Shown here in pieces: positions 25,360 through 33,749 of a stretch of DNA of 64,000 nucleotides (position 1 is its first letter; each line of letters starts with the position of its first letter). Position numbers and translations under genes: made by a program. The stretch spans positions 310,001-374,000 of the forward strand of contig NZ_JAVRHL010000002.1 in assembly GCF_031846565.1 (NCBI RefSeq), written 5' to 3'. Origin of the DNA: Tropicimonas_B omnivorans (lineage in GTDB: Bacteria; Pseudomonadota; Alphaproteobacteria; Rhodobacterales; Rhodobacteraceae). The notes under the pieces are model-generated. The model was not told the DNA's origin. It saw only the letters and a list, made by a program, of their open reading frames with translations, and did no database searches.

Positions 25360-26132
25360 GCGCGACGGCAATCGATGCGGCCCATGCGGCCATGGAGAGC
25401 GCGCCAGGGGACGATGCCGCGCGGCTCCGGTTCTACGAGCGTCTGGCGGATGCGGAACTGTTCCTCCTGCTGGAGAAGGAGGCGGAGGGGGACGCGATCG
25501 AGCCTCGCGTCTTTCCGCTGGAGGACGGTCCGGTCGTCCTCGCCTTCGATCGGGAGGAACGGCTGGCCGCATTTGCCGGGCCGTCGCCCTATGCCGGGAT
25601 GTCGGGTCGATCGCTGTCGGAACTTCTCGCGGGCCAGGGGCTGGGCCTTGGCCTCAATCTCGAGGTCGCGCCGTCCTCCACCCTCCTGCCGGCCTCCGCC
25701 GTGAGCTGGCTTGCCGAAACCCTGGCCCACCGCCCCTCCGAAGCGGCGGCCCAGCCGGACGAGATTTCGGCGCCCACCGGCCTGCCGGAGGCGCTCCTGA
25801 CCGCGCTGGACGCCAAGCTGGCGAGCGCGGCCGGCCTCGCGCCCATGGCCTACCTCGCGGCTGTCACCTACGAGGGCGGCGCGAGGGGGCACCTTCTGGC
25901 GTTCGTGGGCGCGGTGCCGGGGGCGGAGCCGTCGCTCGCCCGCGCGACCGGCGAGGCGCTGACCTTCTCGGGGATCGAGGCGGGCGCGCTCGATGTCGCC
26001 TTCTTCCGCGCGTCCGATCCCGTGGCGGCCAGGTTGGCCCGGGTCGGCTTGCGCTTCGACCTGCCGAAAGCCGAAACACCGGTGCGCGCGGCCCCCGGAA
26101 GCGACCCCGAAGCACCGCCGCGCCTGCGCTAG
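25356..26132 (+). CDS. SseB family protein
   Basis: This 258-residue acidic cytoplasmic protein resembles the SseB family: AELFLLLEKEAEGD, then PLEDGPVVLAFDREERLAAFAG and GRSLSELLAGQGLGLGLNL. The N-terminal 120 residues hold the SseB domain; the rest is a second, alanine-rich domain. The family has no settled biochemical role. It starts by ATGA overlap with the glycosylase gene. A distance of about 95 bases separates it from aspS. Confidence 0.82.
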   Translation: MSATAIDAAHAAMESAPGDDAARLRFYERLADAELFLLLEKEAEGDAIEPRVFPLEDGPVVLAFDREERLAAFAGPSPYAGMSGRSLSELLAGQGLGLGLNLEVAPSSTLLPASAVSWLAETLAHRPSEAAAQPDEISAPTGLPEALLTALDAKLASAAGLAPMAYLAAVTYEGGARGHLLAFVGAVPGAEPSLARATGEALTFSGIEAGALDVAFFRASDPVAARLARVGLRFDLPKAETPVRAAPGSDPEAPPRLR

Positions 26133-26228
26133 CGGCGCCCGTCCGTCCTCCCTCGCTTGACATGGGGGACCGCGCGGGGTGTATCGGCGCGGACATTTTC
26201 ATGCCACCGCCCCGAAAGGCTCGCCCCC

Positions 26229-28004
26229 ATGCATCCTTACCGCTCGATGACCTGCGCCGATCTCCGCAAGGAGCATGTCGGACAGACCGTCCGTCTCGCC
26301 GGGTGGGTCCATCGCATCCGGGATCACGGCGGCGTCCTCTTCATCGACCTGCGCGACCATTACGGCACGACGCAGGTCCTCGCGGATTCCGACAGCCCGG
26401 TCTTCAAGGACATCGAGAAGCTGCGCTCCGAATGGTGCATCCGGATCGACGGCGAGGTGAAGGCGCGGGACGAGAGCCTCGTCAACTCCAAGCTGCCGAC
26501 CGGCGAGATCGAGGTCTACGCCCGGGACATGGAAGTCCTCGGCGCCTCCGAGGAGCTGCCCCTCATCGTCTTCGGTGATCAGGAATACCCCGAGGAGACG
26601 CGCCTGCGCTATCGCTACCTCGACCTGCGCCGCGCGGTGATGCAGAAGAACATGACGCTCCGGTCGGACGTGGTCTCCTCGATCCGCAGGCGGATGTGGG
26701 ACCAGTCCTTCCGCGAGTACCAGACGCCGATCATCACGGCCTCCTCGCCCGAGGGCGCGCGGGACTTCCTCGTCCCCTCCCGCCTGCATCCGGGCAAGTT
26801 CTACGCGCTGCCGCAGGCCCCGCAGCAGTTCAAGCAGCTGATCATGGTGTCCGGCTTCGACAAGTACTTCCAGATCGCGCCCTGCTTCCGCGACGAGGAC
26901 CCGCGCGCCGACCGCTCGCCCACCGACTTCTACCAGCTCGACATGGAGATGTCCTTCGTCACGCAGGAGGACGTCTTCGCGGCGATCCAGCCGGTCGTCC
27001 AGGGCGTGTTCGAGGAGTTCGGCGAGGGGGCGAAGGTCGACGATGTCTGGCCGCAGATCTCCTATGCCGACGCGGCGCTCTGGTACGGCACCGACAAGCC
27101 CGACCTGCGCAACCCGATCAGGATGGAGCGCGTGTCCGAGCACTTCGCAGGCTCGGGCTTCGCGATCTTCGCCAAGATCCTCGAGCAGGACGGCACCGAG
27201 ATCCGCGCCATCCCCGCGCCCGGCGGCGGCTCCCGCAAGTTCTGCGACCGGATGAACGCCTTCGCGCAGAAGGAAGGCCTGCCGGGGATGGGGTACATCT
27301 TCTGGCGCGACGGCGGGGAGGGCCTCGAGGCGGCCGGCCCGCTGGCGAAGAACATCGGTCCCGAGCGGACCGAGGCCATCCGCCAGCAGCTCGGTCTCGA
27401 AAAGGGCGACGCCGCCTTCTTCCTCGGCGGTCGTCCCGAGGAGTTCGAGCGCGTGGCCGGAAAGGCGCGCACCACCATCGGCGACGAGCTGGGCCTGACC
27501 GATCAGAATCGCTTCGCGTTCGCCTGGATCGTCGACTTCCCGATGTACGAGAAGGACGAGGAGACGGGTCGCGTCGATTTCTCCCACAACCCCTTCTCCA
27601 TGCCGCAGGGCGGGATGGAGGCGCTGGAGGGCGATCCGCTGAAGGTGCTCGGGTACCAGTACGACCTCGCCTGCAACGGCTACGAGCTGATCTCCGGTGC
27701 GATCCGGAACCACCGTCCGGAGATCATGTTCAAGGCGTTCAAGCTTGCCGGCTACGGCGAGGACGAGGTGCGCAAGCGCTTCGGCGGCATGGTCAACGCG
27801 TTCCGCTTCGGCGCCCCGCCGCACGGCGGCTGCGCGGCCGGCATCGACCGGATCGTGATGCTGCTGGCGGGCGAGGACAATATCCGCGAGGTCATCATGT
27901 TCCCGATGAACCAGCGCGCCGAGGACCTGATGATGGGCGCGCCGTCCGAGCCGGCGGGCGAGCAGCTCCGCGAATTGTCCCTGCGGGTTCTGCCGCGGGA
28001 GTGA
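26229..28004 (+). CDS. aspS: Aspartate-tRNA ligase (probably non-discriminating Asp/Asn)
   Basis: This 591-residue class II tRNA synthetase has an N-terminal anticodon-binding OB domain (residues 1-110, opening with HPYRSMTCADL). The catalytic core carries RFR-type motif 2 (CFRDEDPRADRSPTDFYQLD in part) and the bacterial insertion domain. C-terminal motif 3 is GGCAAGIDRIVMLLAG. It attaches aspartate to tRNA-Asp. Many alphaproteobacteria use a non-discriminating form that also charges tRNA-Asn for transamidation; this cannot be decided here. The start at 26229 fits the family; the frame is open to 26157. Confidence 0.96.
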   Translation: MHPYRSMTCADLRKEHVGQTVRLAGWVHRIRDHGGVLFIDLRDHYGTTQVLADSDSPVFKDIEKLRSEWCIRIDGEVKARDESLVNSKLPTGEIEVYARDMEVLGASEELPLIVFGDQEYPEETRLRYRYLDLRRAVMQKNMTLRSDVVSSIRRRMWDQSFREYQTPIITASSPEGARDFLVPSRLHPGKFYALPQAPQQFKQLIMVSGFDKYFQIAPCFRDEDPRADRSPTDFYQLDMEMSFVTQEDVFAAIQPVVQGVFEEFGEGAKVDDVWPQISYADAALWYGTDKPDLRNPIRMERVSEHFAGSGFAIFAKILEQDGTEIRAIPAPGGGSRKFCDRMNAFAQKEGLPGMGYIFWRDGGEGLEAAGPLAKNIGPERTEAIRQQLGLEKGDAAFFLGGRPEEFERVAGKARTTIGDELGLTDQNRFAFAWIVDFPMYEKDEETGRVDFSHNPFSMPQGGMEALEGDPLKVLGYQYDLACNGYELISGAIRNHRPEIMFKAFKLAGYGEDEVRKRFGGMVNAFRFGAPPHGGCAAGIDRIVMLLAGEDNIREVIMFPMNQRAEDLMMGAPSEPAGEQLRELSLRVLPRE

Positions 28005-28010
28005 GGCCAT

Positions 28011-28046
28011 CGGCGATGCGGCGTCCCGCGGGGCGCCGCATCGCCG
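28011..28046 (+). terminator. 13-base-pair hairpin directly after aspS
   Basis: CGGCGATGCGGCG (28011-28023) is perfectly complementary to CGCCGCATCGCCG (28034-28046) around a 10-base loop, beginning 7 bases after the aspS stop. There is no T-tract, so it is a transcript-end or mRNA-stabilising hairpin rather than a classic intrinsic terminator. The rest of the 254-base gap before the DUF1800 gene shows no gene. Confidence 0.55.
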
Positions 28047-28258
28047 GCGCGATCCCGGATCTCGACGCTTCCCATTAGCCATCCAGGCGGACCTTCAGCG
28101 AACGTCCGCCTCTTGATGTGCAGCGCGCCACGGTCGCGAGGACCCAGCGAGCACGGCATCACTCGATCGTGCGCGGCGCCGGGGCGGTGCGGCTGGATCG
28201 GGCCTGCCGGATCGGCGAGACTTCGTCCGATCCCACCTGCCCAAGGCGTACCCATCCC

Positions 28259-29638
28259 GTGACGTTCCAGCCAGAGATCGCCGCGATCCGCTTCGGCACC
28301 GGTCTCGGCCCGACGCATCGTCCGCCGACCTCCCCCGAAGCGCTCCTGCGTCCGCTCGCCGGGCCGGACGACATGGCCGCACTGCATCCGATCCCGCGCT
28401 CCGCCCAAATCGAGGCCGAAGTTCATGCGATCCGCACGCTCGTGCGCCAGAAACGGGACGAGCCGGATCGCGAGGAGGAGCTTGACCGCGCGATGCGCGC
28501 GCGGCGGGACGCCCTGCGCGATCTTCACTCCGCGATGGCCGCCGCGACCTTCGCCCGCGCCGTGGACACTGCCGACCCGTTCCGCGAGCGGCTGGTGCAG
28601 TTCTGGCAGGACCATTTCACCGTTCTCGGGATGGGTGGCCTCGGGGACTACGCGGTCGCGCCCTACATCGAATCGGCCATCCGGCCCCACCTTCAGGGAC
28701 GGTTCGCGGATATGCTGCGCGCCGTCATCCAGCATCCCCTCATGCTCCTCTACCTCGATCAGAACCGCTCGGTCGGCCCGAACTCGGTCAAGGCGCGGCG
28801 GGGCAACCAGATGAACGGAATGAACGAGAACCTCGCGCGGGAGCTTCTCGAGCTGCATACGCTGGGCGTCGGCGCGGGCTACGATCAGGAGGATGTGCGC
28901 CAGTTGGCCGAACTCCTCGCCGGGCTCGGCGGCAACCTCGAGAATGGCTTCCGGTTCTTCGTGGATTACGGCGAGCCGGGGCCAGAAACGGTGCTCGGCC
29001 GATCCTACGGGCGGCGTGATCCGAAGTTGGAAGACATCCACGCCGTTCTCGAAGACCTTTCGGTTCATCCCGAGACGGCCCGGCACATGGCGCGCAAGCT
29101 CGCGGTCCACTTCGTTTCGGATGCCCCGGACCCGGCGCTCGTCGATCACCTGGCCACCCGCTGGGCGGACACCGGCGGCGAGCTAATGGCCGTCTACCAG
29201 GCGCTCCTCGAGCATCCCTCGGCGCAAGGCGCCCCCCTGCAGAAGGCGAAGCTGCCCTTCGGGCTCATGACCTCGGCCTTCCGCGCGCTCGGACTGGACG
29301 GCGCCCGCCTGACGGCGCTCGATGCGAACCGGGTGCGCCGCACCCTCTTTCGGCCGCTCGCCGCGATGGGGCAGCCGTGGCAGCGCCCGCTCGGTCCGGA
29401 TGGCTGGCCGGAGGCGGCAGAGCGCTGGATCACCCCGCAAGGCCTCGCGGCGCGGATCACCTGGGCGATGGATCTGACCCGAAAGTTCGAGATCGAGCTG
29501 CCGGACCCGCGGGACTTCCTGACCCATGCCCTCGGGACACTCGCGTCCGAGGAGACGATCTTCGCGGCCCATGCCGCGGAGACGGTGGAGGACGGGGTCG
29601 CGCTCGTCATCTGCTCTCCCGACTTCCAGAGGAGATGA
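28259..29638 (+). CDS. DUF1800 family protein
   Basis: The product is about 459 residues and carries the DUF1800 signature MNENLARELLELHTLG followed by QEDVRQLAELLAGL, and the later HMARKLAVHFVSD. Members are usually paired with a DUF1501 protein, as here (4-base gap), and are thought to be exported or envelope-associated, but their activity is unknown. I chose the GTG at 28259 because AAGGCG precedes it and the upstream extension is unlike the family. The stop codon overlaps the ribosome site of the next gene, indicating coupled translation. Confidence 0.85.
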   Translation: MTFQPEIAAIRFGTGLGPTHRPPTSPEALLRPLAGPDDMAALHPIPRSAQIEAEVHAIRTLVRQKRDEPDREEELDRAMRARRDALRDLHSAMAAATFARAVDTADPFRERLVQFWQDHFTVLGMGGLGDYAVAPYIESAIRPHLQGRFADMLRAVIQHPLMLLYLDQNRSVGPNSVKARRGNQMNGMNENLARELLELHTLGVGAGYDQEDVRQLAELLAGLGGNLENGFRFFVDYGEPGPETVLGRSYGRRDPKLEDIHAVLEDLSVHPETARHMARKLAVHFVSDAPDPALVDHLATRWADTGGELMAVYQALLEHPSAQGAPLQKAKLPFGLMTSAFRALGLDGARLTALDANRVRRTLFRPLAAMGQPWQRPLGPDGWPEAAERWITPQGLAARITWAMDLTRKFEIELPDPRDFLTHALGTLASEETIFAAHAAETVEDGVALVICSPDFQRR

Positions 29639-29642
29639 GGAC

Positions 29643-30854
29643 ATGATCGACAGACGCTCCCTTCTTCTGCGAGGTGCGGCGCTCGGCTGCTCCGCGGCGG
29701 CAAGCCCCCTCATCACCCCCGTCGCCCTCGCGAGCGCCCCGTGGGATGCCCGGCTCGTCGTCGTCATCCTGCGCGGCGCTATGGACGGGCTCGACGCGAT
29801 CCGGCCCGTCGGCGATCCGCATTATGCCGAGTTGCGTCCAGGTCTTCTCGCCGCCGCTCCGGGGGTTCCCATCTCCGATTTCTGGGCGCTCCATCCCGCG
29901 CTGTCGCGTCTCGTGCCGCTCTGGGAGAAGGGCGAGCTGGCCTTCGCCCATGCCGTCTCCACGCCCTATCGCGACAAGCGCAGCCATTTCGACGGGCAGG
30001 ATCTCCTCGAAGCCGGGACGGGTTTCGTTCCGGGCGCCCCGCGCTCGCGGGACGGTTGGCTCAACCGGATGTTGCAGGTCGTGCCGGGGATGGAGGCGGA
30101 AACCGCCTTCGCCGTCGGGCGGGACGACATGCTCCTGCTGACGGGAGACGCCCAGGTGGCAAACTGGGCCCCCGAGCAGCGGCTGACCCTGACGCCGCAG
30201 GCAGAGCGCCTCCTGCATCGTCTCTATGCGGGCGATCCACTGTTCGCCAGTTCCGTGCGGGAGGCGATCGCGCTGACGGAGAGCCTCGCGGCCTCCGAGG
30301 GGACCGACCTCGATGCCGAAGAGATGGAGGAGATGTCCGGGATGACGTCGATGAGCGCCGGCAACCACGCCGATCTCGCCCGGTTCACCGCGGATCGCCT
30401 ACGCAGGGACACCCGCGTCGCGGCCTTCTCGCTGACCGGATGGGACACTCACAACAAGCAGATCGGCGGCATCGACAAGGCGCTTACGCAGCTGAGCGAC
30501 GTGATCGAGGTGCTGCAGGTCGGACTTGGCGACATCTGGGGCAAGACGGCGGTCCTCGCGATGACCGAATTCGGCCGCACCGCGCGAGAGAACGGGTCCG
30601 GCGGCACCGATCACGGAACCGGCGGCGCGATGCTCATGGCCGGAGGTGCGGTCCGGGGCGGGAAAGCCTTCGGGGCGTGGCCGGGGCTGTCCGAAGGGGA
30701 CCTCTACGACCGTCGGGACCTGATGCCGACCGGTGACGTCCGCGCATTCGCCGCACGCGCGATGGAGGGTCTCTTCGGGCTCGACCCTACCGTGCTTGAA
30801 AGCGCGGTCTTTCCCGGCCTCGACATGGCCGGGACGGACAGGGTCATCCTCTGA
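29643..30854 (+). CDS. DUF1501 family protein with twin-arginine-like signal
   Basis: The product has 403 residues. It starts MIDRRSLLLRGAALGCSAAA, a twin-arginine (Tat) type signal ending near ALAS/AP. The mature part is the DUF1501 fold, related to the alkaline phosphatase/sulfatase superfamily: VVVILRGAMDGLD, HFDGQDLLEAG, FSLTGWDTHNKQ and TEFGRTARENGSGGTDHGTG with possible metal-binding Asp/His. An acidic Glu/Met insert (DAEEMEEMSGMTSM) is notable. A GAGGA ribosome site precedes it. It pairs with the DUF1800 gene upstream. Function is unknown; Tat export suggests it is folded with cofactor before secretion. Confidence 0.87.
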   Translation: MIDRRSLLLRGAALGCSAAASPLITPVALASAPWDARLVVVILRGAMDGLDAIRPVGDPHYAELRPGLLAAAPGVPISDFWALHPALSRLVPLWEKGELAFAHAVSTPYRDKRSHFDGQDLLEAGTGFVPGAPRSRDGWLNRMLQVVPGMEAETAFAVGRDDMLLLTGDAQVANWAPEQRLTLTPQAERLLHRLYAGDPLFASSVREAIALTESLAASEGTDLDAEEMEEMSGMTSMSAGNHADLARFTADRLRRDTRVAAFSLTGWDTHNKQIGGIDKALTQLSDVIEVLQVGLGDIWGKTAVLAMTEFGRTARENGSGGTDHGTGGAMLMAGGAVRGGKAFGAWPGLSEGDLYDRRDLMPTGDVRAFAARAMEGLFGLDPTVLESAVFPGLDMAGTDRVIL

Positions 30855-30872
30855 CGCGCGGATCCCTCCGCC

Positions 30873-31565
30873 TCAGAGCGACAACCGCTCCCGTGCCAGG
30901 GCGCCGATCCGCGCGGCAAAGACTTCCTGGCAACTCCCTTCGAGGTCCAGCGCCGTGGCGCTGATATGGGGGTCGTCCGCCGCGCGGCCGAGGGAGGCGA
31001 GGAACTGCGTCAGGTACTCCAGCCGCGCCCCCTCGTTCTCCCCGGTTCGGGCGACCTCCTCGGCGTGCAGCAGGTCCTCCTGAAGGCTCGTCAGATCCGG
31101 CTGGATGATCTCGTTCGATACGGTTCGGACGGACATGCCGGGGGAGGATATCGGCAGGTAGCGCAGGATCGTTTGCTGGAAGGCCGCGAGGCCGAAGATC
31201 GGCTTTGGCATGAAGGCATCCGCTCCTGCCTTCAGCGCGTCGGCTTCGGCCATGTCGTCCCCGCTGGTGGCGATGATCGCCGGAATGCGCGGTTCGGCCC
31301 TCGACAGCTCCCGCACCAGATCGAGGCCGGAGCCATCCGGCAGGCCGATATCGATGATCATCGCGCTCGGCCGGTAGACCGCGAGATGACGTCGGGCCGA
31401 GGCCACGCAATCCGCGCGCCGGAGCCGGGCTCCGCTCTTGAGGCAGAGACAACGCAGGACCTCGCTGGCAAGGCGGCTGTCCTCCACCGTCATGATCGTC
31501 AGTCCGGCAAGCGGTCGGTCCGCGGTTCGCTTCGGTGCGGTGTTGATGATCTCGAACTCGTTCAT
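30873..31565 (-). CDS. Response regulator receiver protein with unrecognised C-terminal domain
   Basis: The product has 230 residues. Residues 20-145 form a receiver domain: MTVEDS acidic pocket, phospho-Asp in IIDIGLPDGSG, ATSGDD, and the conserved Lys in FMPKPIF. The C-terminal 85 residues are helical and match no DNA-binding or enzymatic output that I know; they include LQEDLLHAEEVARTGE. No histidine kinase is adjacent. The start at 31565 follows GGGGGAT. It may be a stand-alone signalling adaptor. Confidence 0.85.
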   Translation of the reverse strand: MNEFEIINTAPKRTADRPLAGLTIMTVEDSRLASEVLRCLCLKSGARLRRADCVASARRHLAVYRPSAMIIDIGLPDGSGLDLVRELSRAEPRIPAIIATSGDDMAEADALKAGADAFMPKPIFGLAAFQQTILRYLPISSPGMSVRTVSNEIIQPDLTSLQEDLLHAEEVARTGENEGARLEYLTQFLASLGRAADDPHISATALDLEGSCQEVFAARIGALARERLSL

Positions 31566-31740
31566 GGTATCCCCCGTTTCCGGCTGGGTTGCTGTTTCTG
31601 GCCAACAACCTGATTGAGCAGCCAAACCCCCTAATACGGAGTAAAGGCCGCCGGAGAATCTGTCGCGGGGGGTGCCCCTTGCGATGAGGCTCTGGCGCTT
31701 TCATAGCAGGGAAGCAGCCTTGATGCCTCGGAGACCGCCC

Positions 31741-32145
31741 ATGATCGGCCGCCTCAACCATGTCGCCATCGCCGTGCCGGATCTCGCCGCCGCGACGGAG
31801 CAATATCGCGGCGCGCTCGGCGCCGATGCGGGCGCGCCTCTGAGCTTGCCGGACCACGGGGTACGCGTCGTCTTCGTCACGCTGCCCAACACCAAGATCG
31901 AGCTCATGGAGCCTCTCGGCGAGGAGAGCCCGATCGCGCGCTTCCTGGAGGCCTCGCCTTCTGGCGGTCTCCATCATATCTGCTACGAGGTCGCGGATAT
32001 CGGGGCCGCGCGGGATCGTCTCGTAGAGACAGGCGCGCGCGTTCTCGGGGACGGCACGCCGAAGGCCGGCGCCCACGGAAAGCCCGTGCTCTTCCTTCAC
32101 CCGAAGGATTTCAGCGGCACGCTCATCGAACTGGAGGAAGTCTGA
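31741..32145 (+). CDS. mce: Methylmalonyl-CoA epimerase
   Basis: This 134-residue vicinal-oxygen-chelate enzyme interconverts (S)- and (R)-methylmalonyl-CoA in propionyl-CoA catabolism. Metal-ligand regions are visible: LNHVAIAVPDL (His), SGGLHHICYEV (His) and the terminal GTLIELEEV (Glu). Length is standard. The start at 31741 matches the family opening MIGRLNHVAI. The stop abuts the start of the DUF1467 gene, a neighbour pair common in Rhodobacterales. Confidence 0.94.
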   Translation: MIGRLNHVAIAVPDLAAATEQYRGALGADAGAPLSLPDHGVRVVFVTLPNTKIELMEPLGEESPIARFLEASPSGGLHHICYEVADIGAARDRLVETGARVLGDGTPKAGAHGKPVLFLHPKDFSGTLIELEEV

Positions 32146-32457
32146 ATGTCCATCGCATCCGTCTTCGTGGTGCTCGCGGTCCTGTGGTTCCTCGTCCTCT
32201 TTCTGGTGCTGCCGGTGCGACTGAAGACCCAAGGGGACGTCGGGGCACTGGTGCCCGGAACGCACAAGTCCGCGCCTCAGGATTTCCGCGTGGGACGCAC
32301 CGCGCTCATCGTCACGGCCATCACCATTCCGCTCTGGCTGCTGTCGGTGTTCCTCATCGTGACGGACTACGTCACCCTGGACGACTTCGATCTCTATAAG
32401 CGGTTCGGTCCGAACGACGCGCCGCTTGCCCCTCCCAGCGATGAAACAGGTGGGTGA
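32146..32457 (+). CDS. DUF1467 family membrane protein
   Basis: The product has 103 residues with two membrane spans (VFVVLAVLWFLVLFLVLPV and ALIVTAITIPLWLLSVFLIV, each shortened at the edges). The short charged loop between them holds the family stretch DVGALVPGTHKSAP. Function is unknown. It begins on the base after the mce stop. Its last 86 bases overlap the end of the convergent EI24 gene. Confidence 0.85.
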   Translation: MSIASVFVVLAVLWFLVLFLVLPVRLKTQGDVGALVPGTHKSAPQDFRVGRTALIVTAITIPLWLLSVFLIVTDYVTLDDFDLYKRFGPNDAPLAPPSDETGG

Positions 32458-33112
32458 AGGTCGCGGCCCCGAGGATCGGAATGAAGAGGTTCACCACCGG
32501 GATCGTCAGGGGCGCTGCCATCAAGGCACCGGCGCCCCAGATCTTCAGCCGGTGACGATGCCGCGCCGCCCGCGCCCCTGAGCGCCCTAGCCTGCGCATC
32601 GCGACCATGGAGAAGTATTCCCGCCCCAGAAGGAAGCCGTTCACCGCCCAGAAGAGGAAGGGCGCAAGCGGCCCGACGAAGAAGTAGAGCGTCAGCGCCA
32701 CCGCGTTCACGGCGACGATGAGGACGAGGAACTGGGCGCTGTCCACCAGCGCCTCCGACCAAGGCAGCCCGTCGGCGGGAGGCAGGCCCGGATAATGCTC
32801 CGCCTCGACGGCCTCCGCCACGTCCTCGAGGAAGAGCCCGGTAAAGGCCGAGGCGACAGGCACCATCAGGAAGACGGACAGGACCAGCATGAGAAGCACC
32901 GAGGCGACCGATGCCACGTCGTCCACCCAGGAGATCTCGCCGAAATAGGGCAACGAGATCGCTTCCGGGACGAGCCAGCCCACGAGCCAGAAGGTCAGCC
33001 CGTAGAGCCCGGCGAGAAGCAGGAGCGTCAGGCCCACACCGAGCAGGAGGACCCGCAGGAAGCGGCGATCCACCATCTGCGCCAGCGCCTTGCCGAAGTC
33101 GGCGAGAATCAT
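32372..33112 (-). CDS. EI24 domain-containing membrane protein (CysZ-like)
   Basis: This 246-residue membrane protein of the EI24/CysZ family has several long hydrophobic segments and the motifs LFLEDVAEAVEAEHYPG, NGFLLGREYFSMVAMRR and LTIPVVNLFIPILGAATFTHL. CysZ in E. coli carries sulfate; the alphaproteobacterial relatives are less well defined. It overlaps the nitroreductase gene by 4 bases at its start. At its end it overlaps the convergent DUF1467 gene by 86 bases, so the two 3' ends would make complementary RNA. Confidence 0.87.
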   Translation of the reverse strand: MILADFGKALAQMVDRRFLRVLLLGVGLTLLLLAGLYGLTFWLVGWLVPEAISLPYFGEISWVDDVASVASVLLMLVLSVFLMVPVASAFTGLFLEDVAEAVEAEHYPGLPPADGLPWSEALVDSAQFLVLIVAVNAVALTLYFFVGPLAPFLFWAVNGFLLGREYFSMVAMRRLGRSGARAARHRHRLKIWGAGALMAAPLTIPVVNLFIPILGAATFTHLFHRWEGQAARRSDRTAYRDRSRPG

Positions 33113-33684
33113 GGCAGGAACGTCACGATATCGGAAAGCTCCGGACGGGGGCGCTCCGGCGGCGCGGCGGTTTCGGTGCCGATATGGACGAAGGCGGCGA
33201 CGTACTCACCTTCACCGAGGGACAGGCCCTCGCGGCAGAACTCCGCGTCATGGGAAGGCCAGCCGGTGAGCCAGTTCGCCCCCCAGCCGGAGGCCAGCGC
33301 GGCCGACAGAAGGCCGTAGCAGGCCGCCCCGACGGACAGGGTCTGCTCGATCTGCGGCACCTTGGCGCTGTCTTTCGGCGAGCCGATCACAGCTATGGCG
33401 CAGCCGCTGTCCGCGAACTGGGAGACGCCCTTGCCGAGGTCCCGCTCGGACAGATCGAGGGCCGTTCCGCGGGTCTCCGCCAGCGCCGCCATCCGCTCCA
33501 GTGCGCCCTTGCCGAGCACGATGAACCGCCACGGCACGAGGGCGCCGTGATCGGGGGTGCGGGCGGCGGCGGTGAGCAGGGTCTCCAGCGTCGCCTGATC
33601 GGGGTAGGGCGCCTCCAGCGTCTTGGCGGGGCGGGACCGGCGCGTCAGGAGGAAGTCCATCGCGGCGGGGCTGGGATCGGGCAT
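33109..33684 (-). CDS. Nitroreductase family protein (YdjA-like)
   Basis: This 191-residue FMN-dependent oxidoreductase belongs to the small single-domain nitroreductase branch. It has the RRSRPAK FMN-phosphate region, AARTPDHGALVPWRFIVL, and GWGANWLTGWP near the dimer interface. Physiological substrate is unknown. Its stop overlaps the start of the EI24 gene (ATGA). It begins 65 bases after the end of the HDAC-like gene on the same strand. Confidence 0.88.
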   Translation of the reverse strand: MPDPSPAAMDFLLTRRSRPAKTLEAPYPDQATLETLLTAAARTPDHGALVPWRFIVLGKGALERMAALAETRGTALDLSERDLGKGVSQFADSGCAIAVIGSPKDSAKVPQIEQTLSVGAACYGLLSAALASGWGANWLTGWPSHDAEFCREGLSLGEGEYVAAFVHIGTETAAPPERPRPELSDIVTFLP

Positions 33685-33749
33685 TTTAGCGCTCCTCTTC
33701 GGTCGGGGCGCAGGTGTCCGTCAAAGCCGGCCGCCGCGCAAGAGGCGGC

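Noticed and set aside
28118..28258. Upstream ATG for the DUF1800 gene
   Set aside because: The extra 47 residues are Arg-rich and unlike the family; GTG at 28259 has AAGGCG before it.
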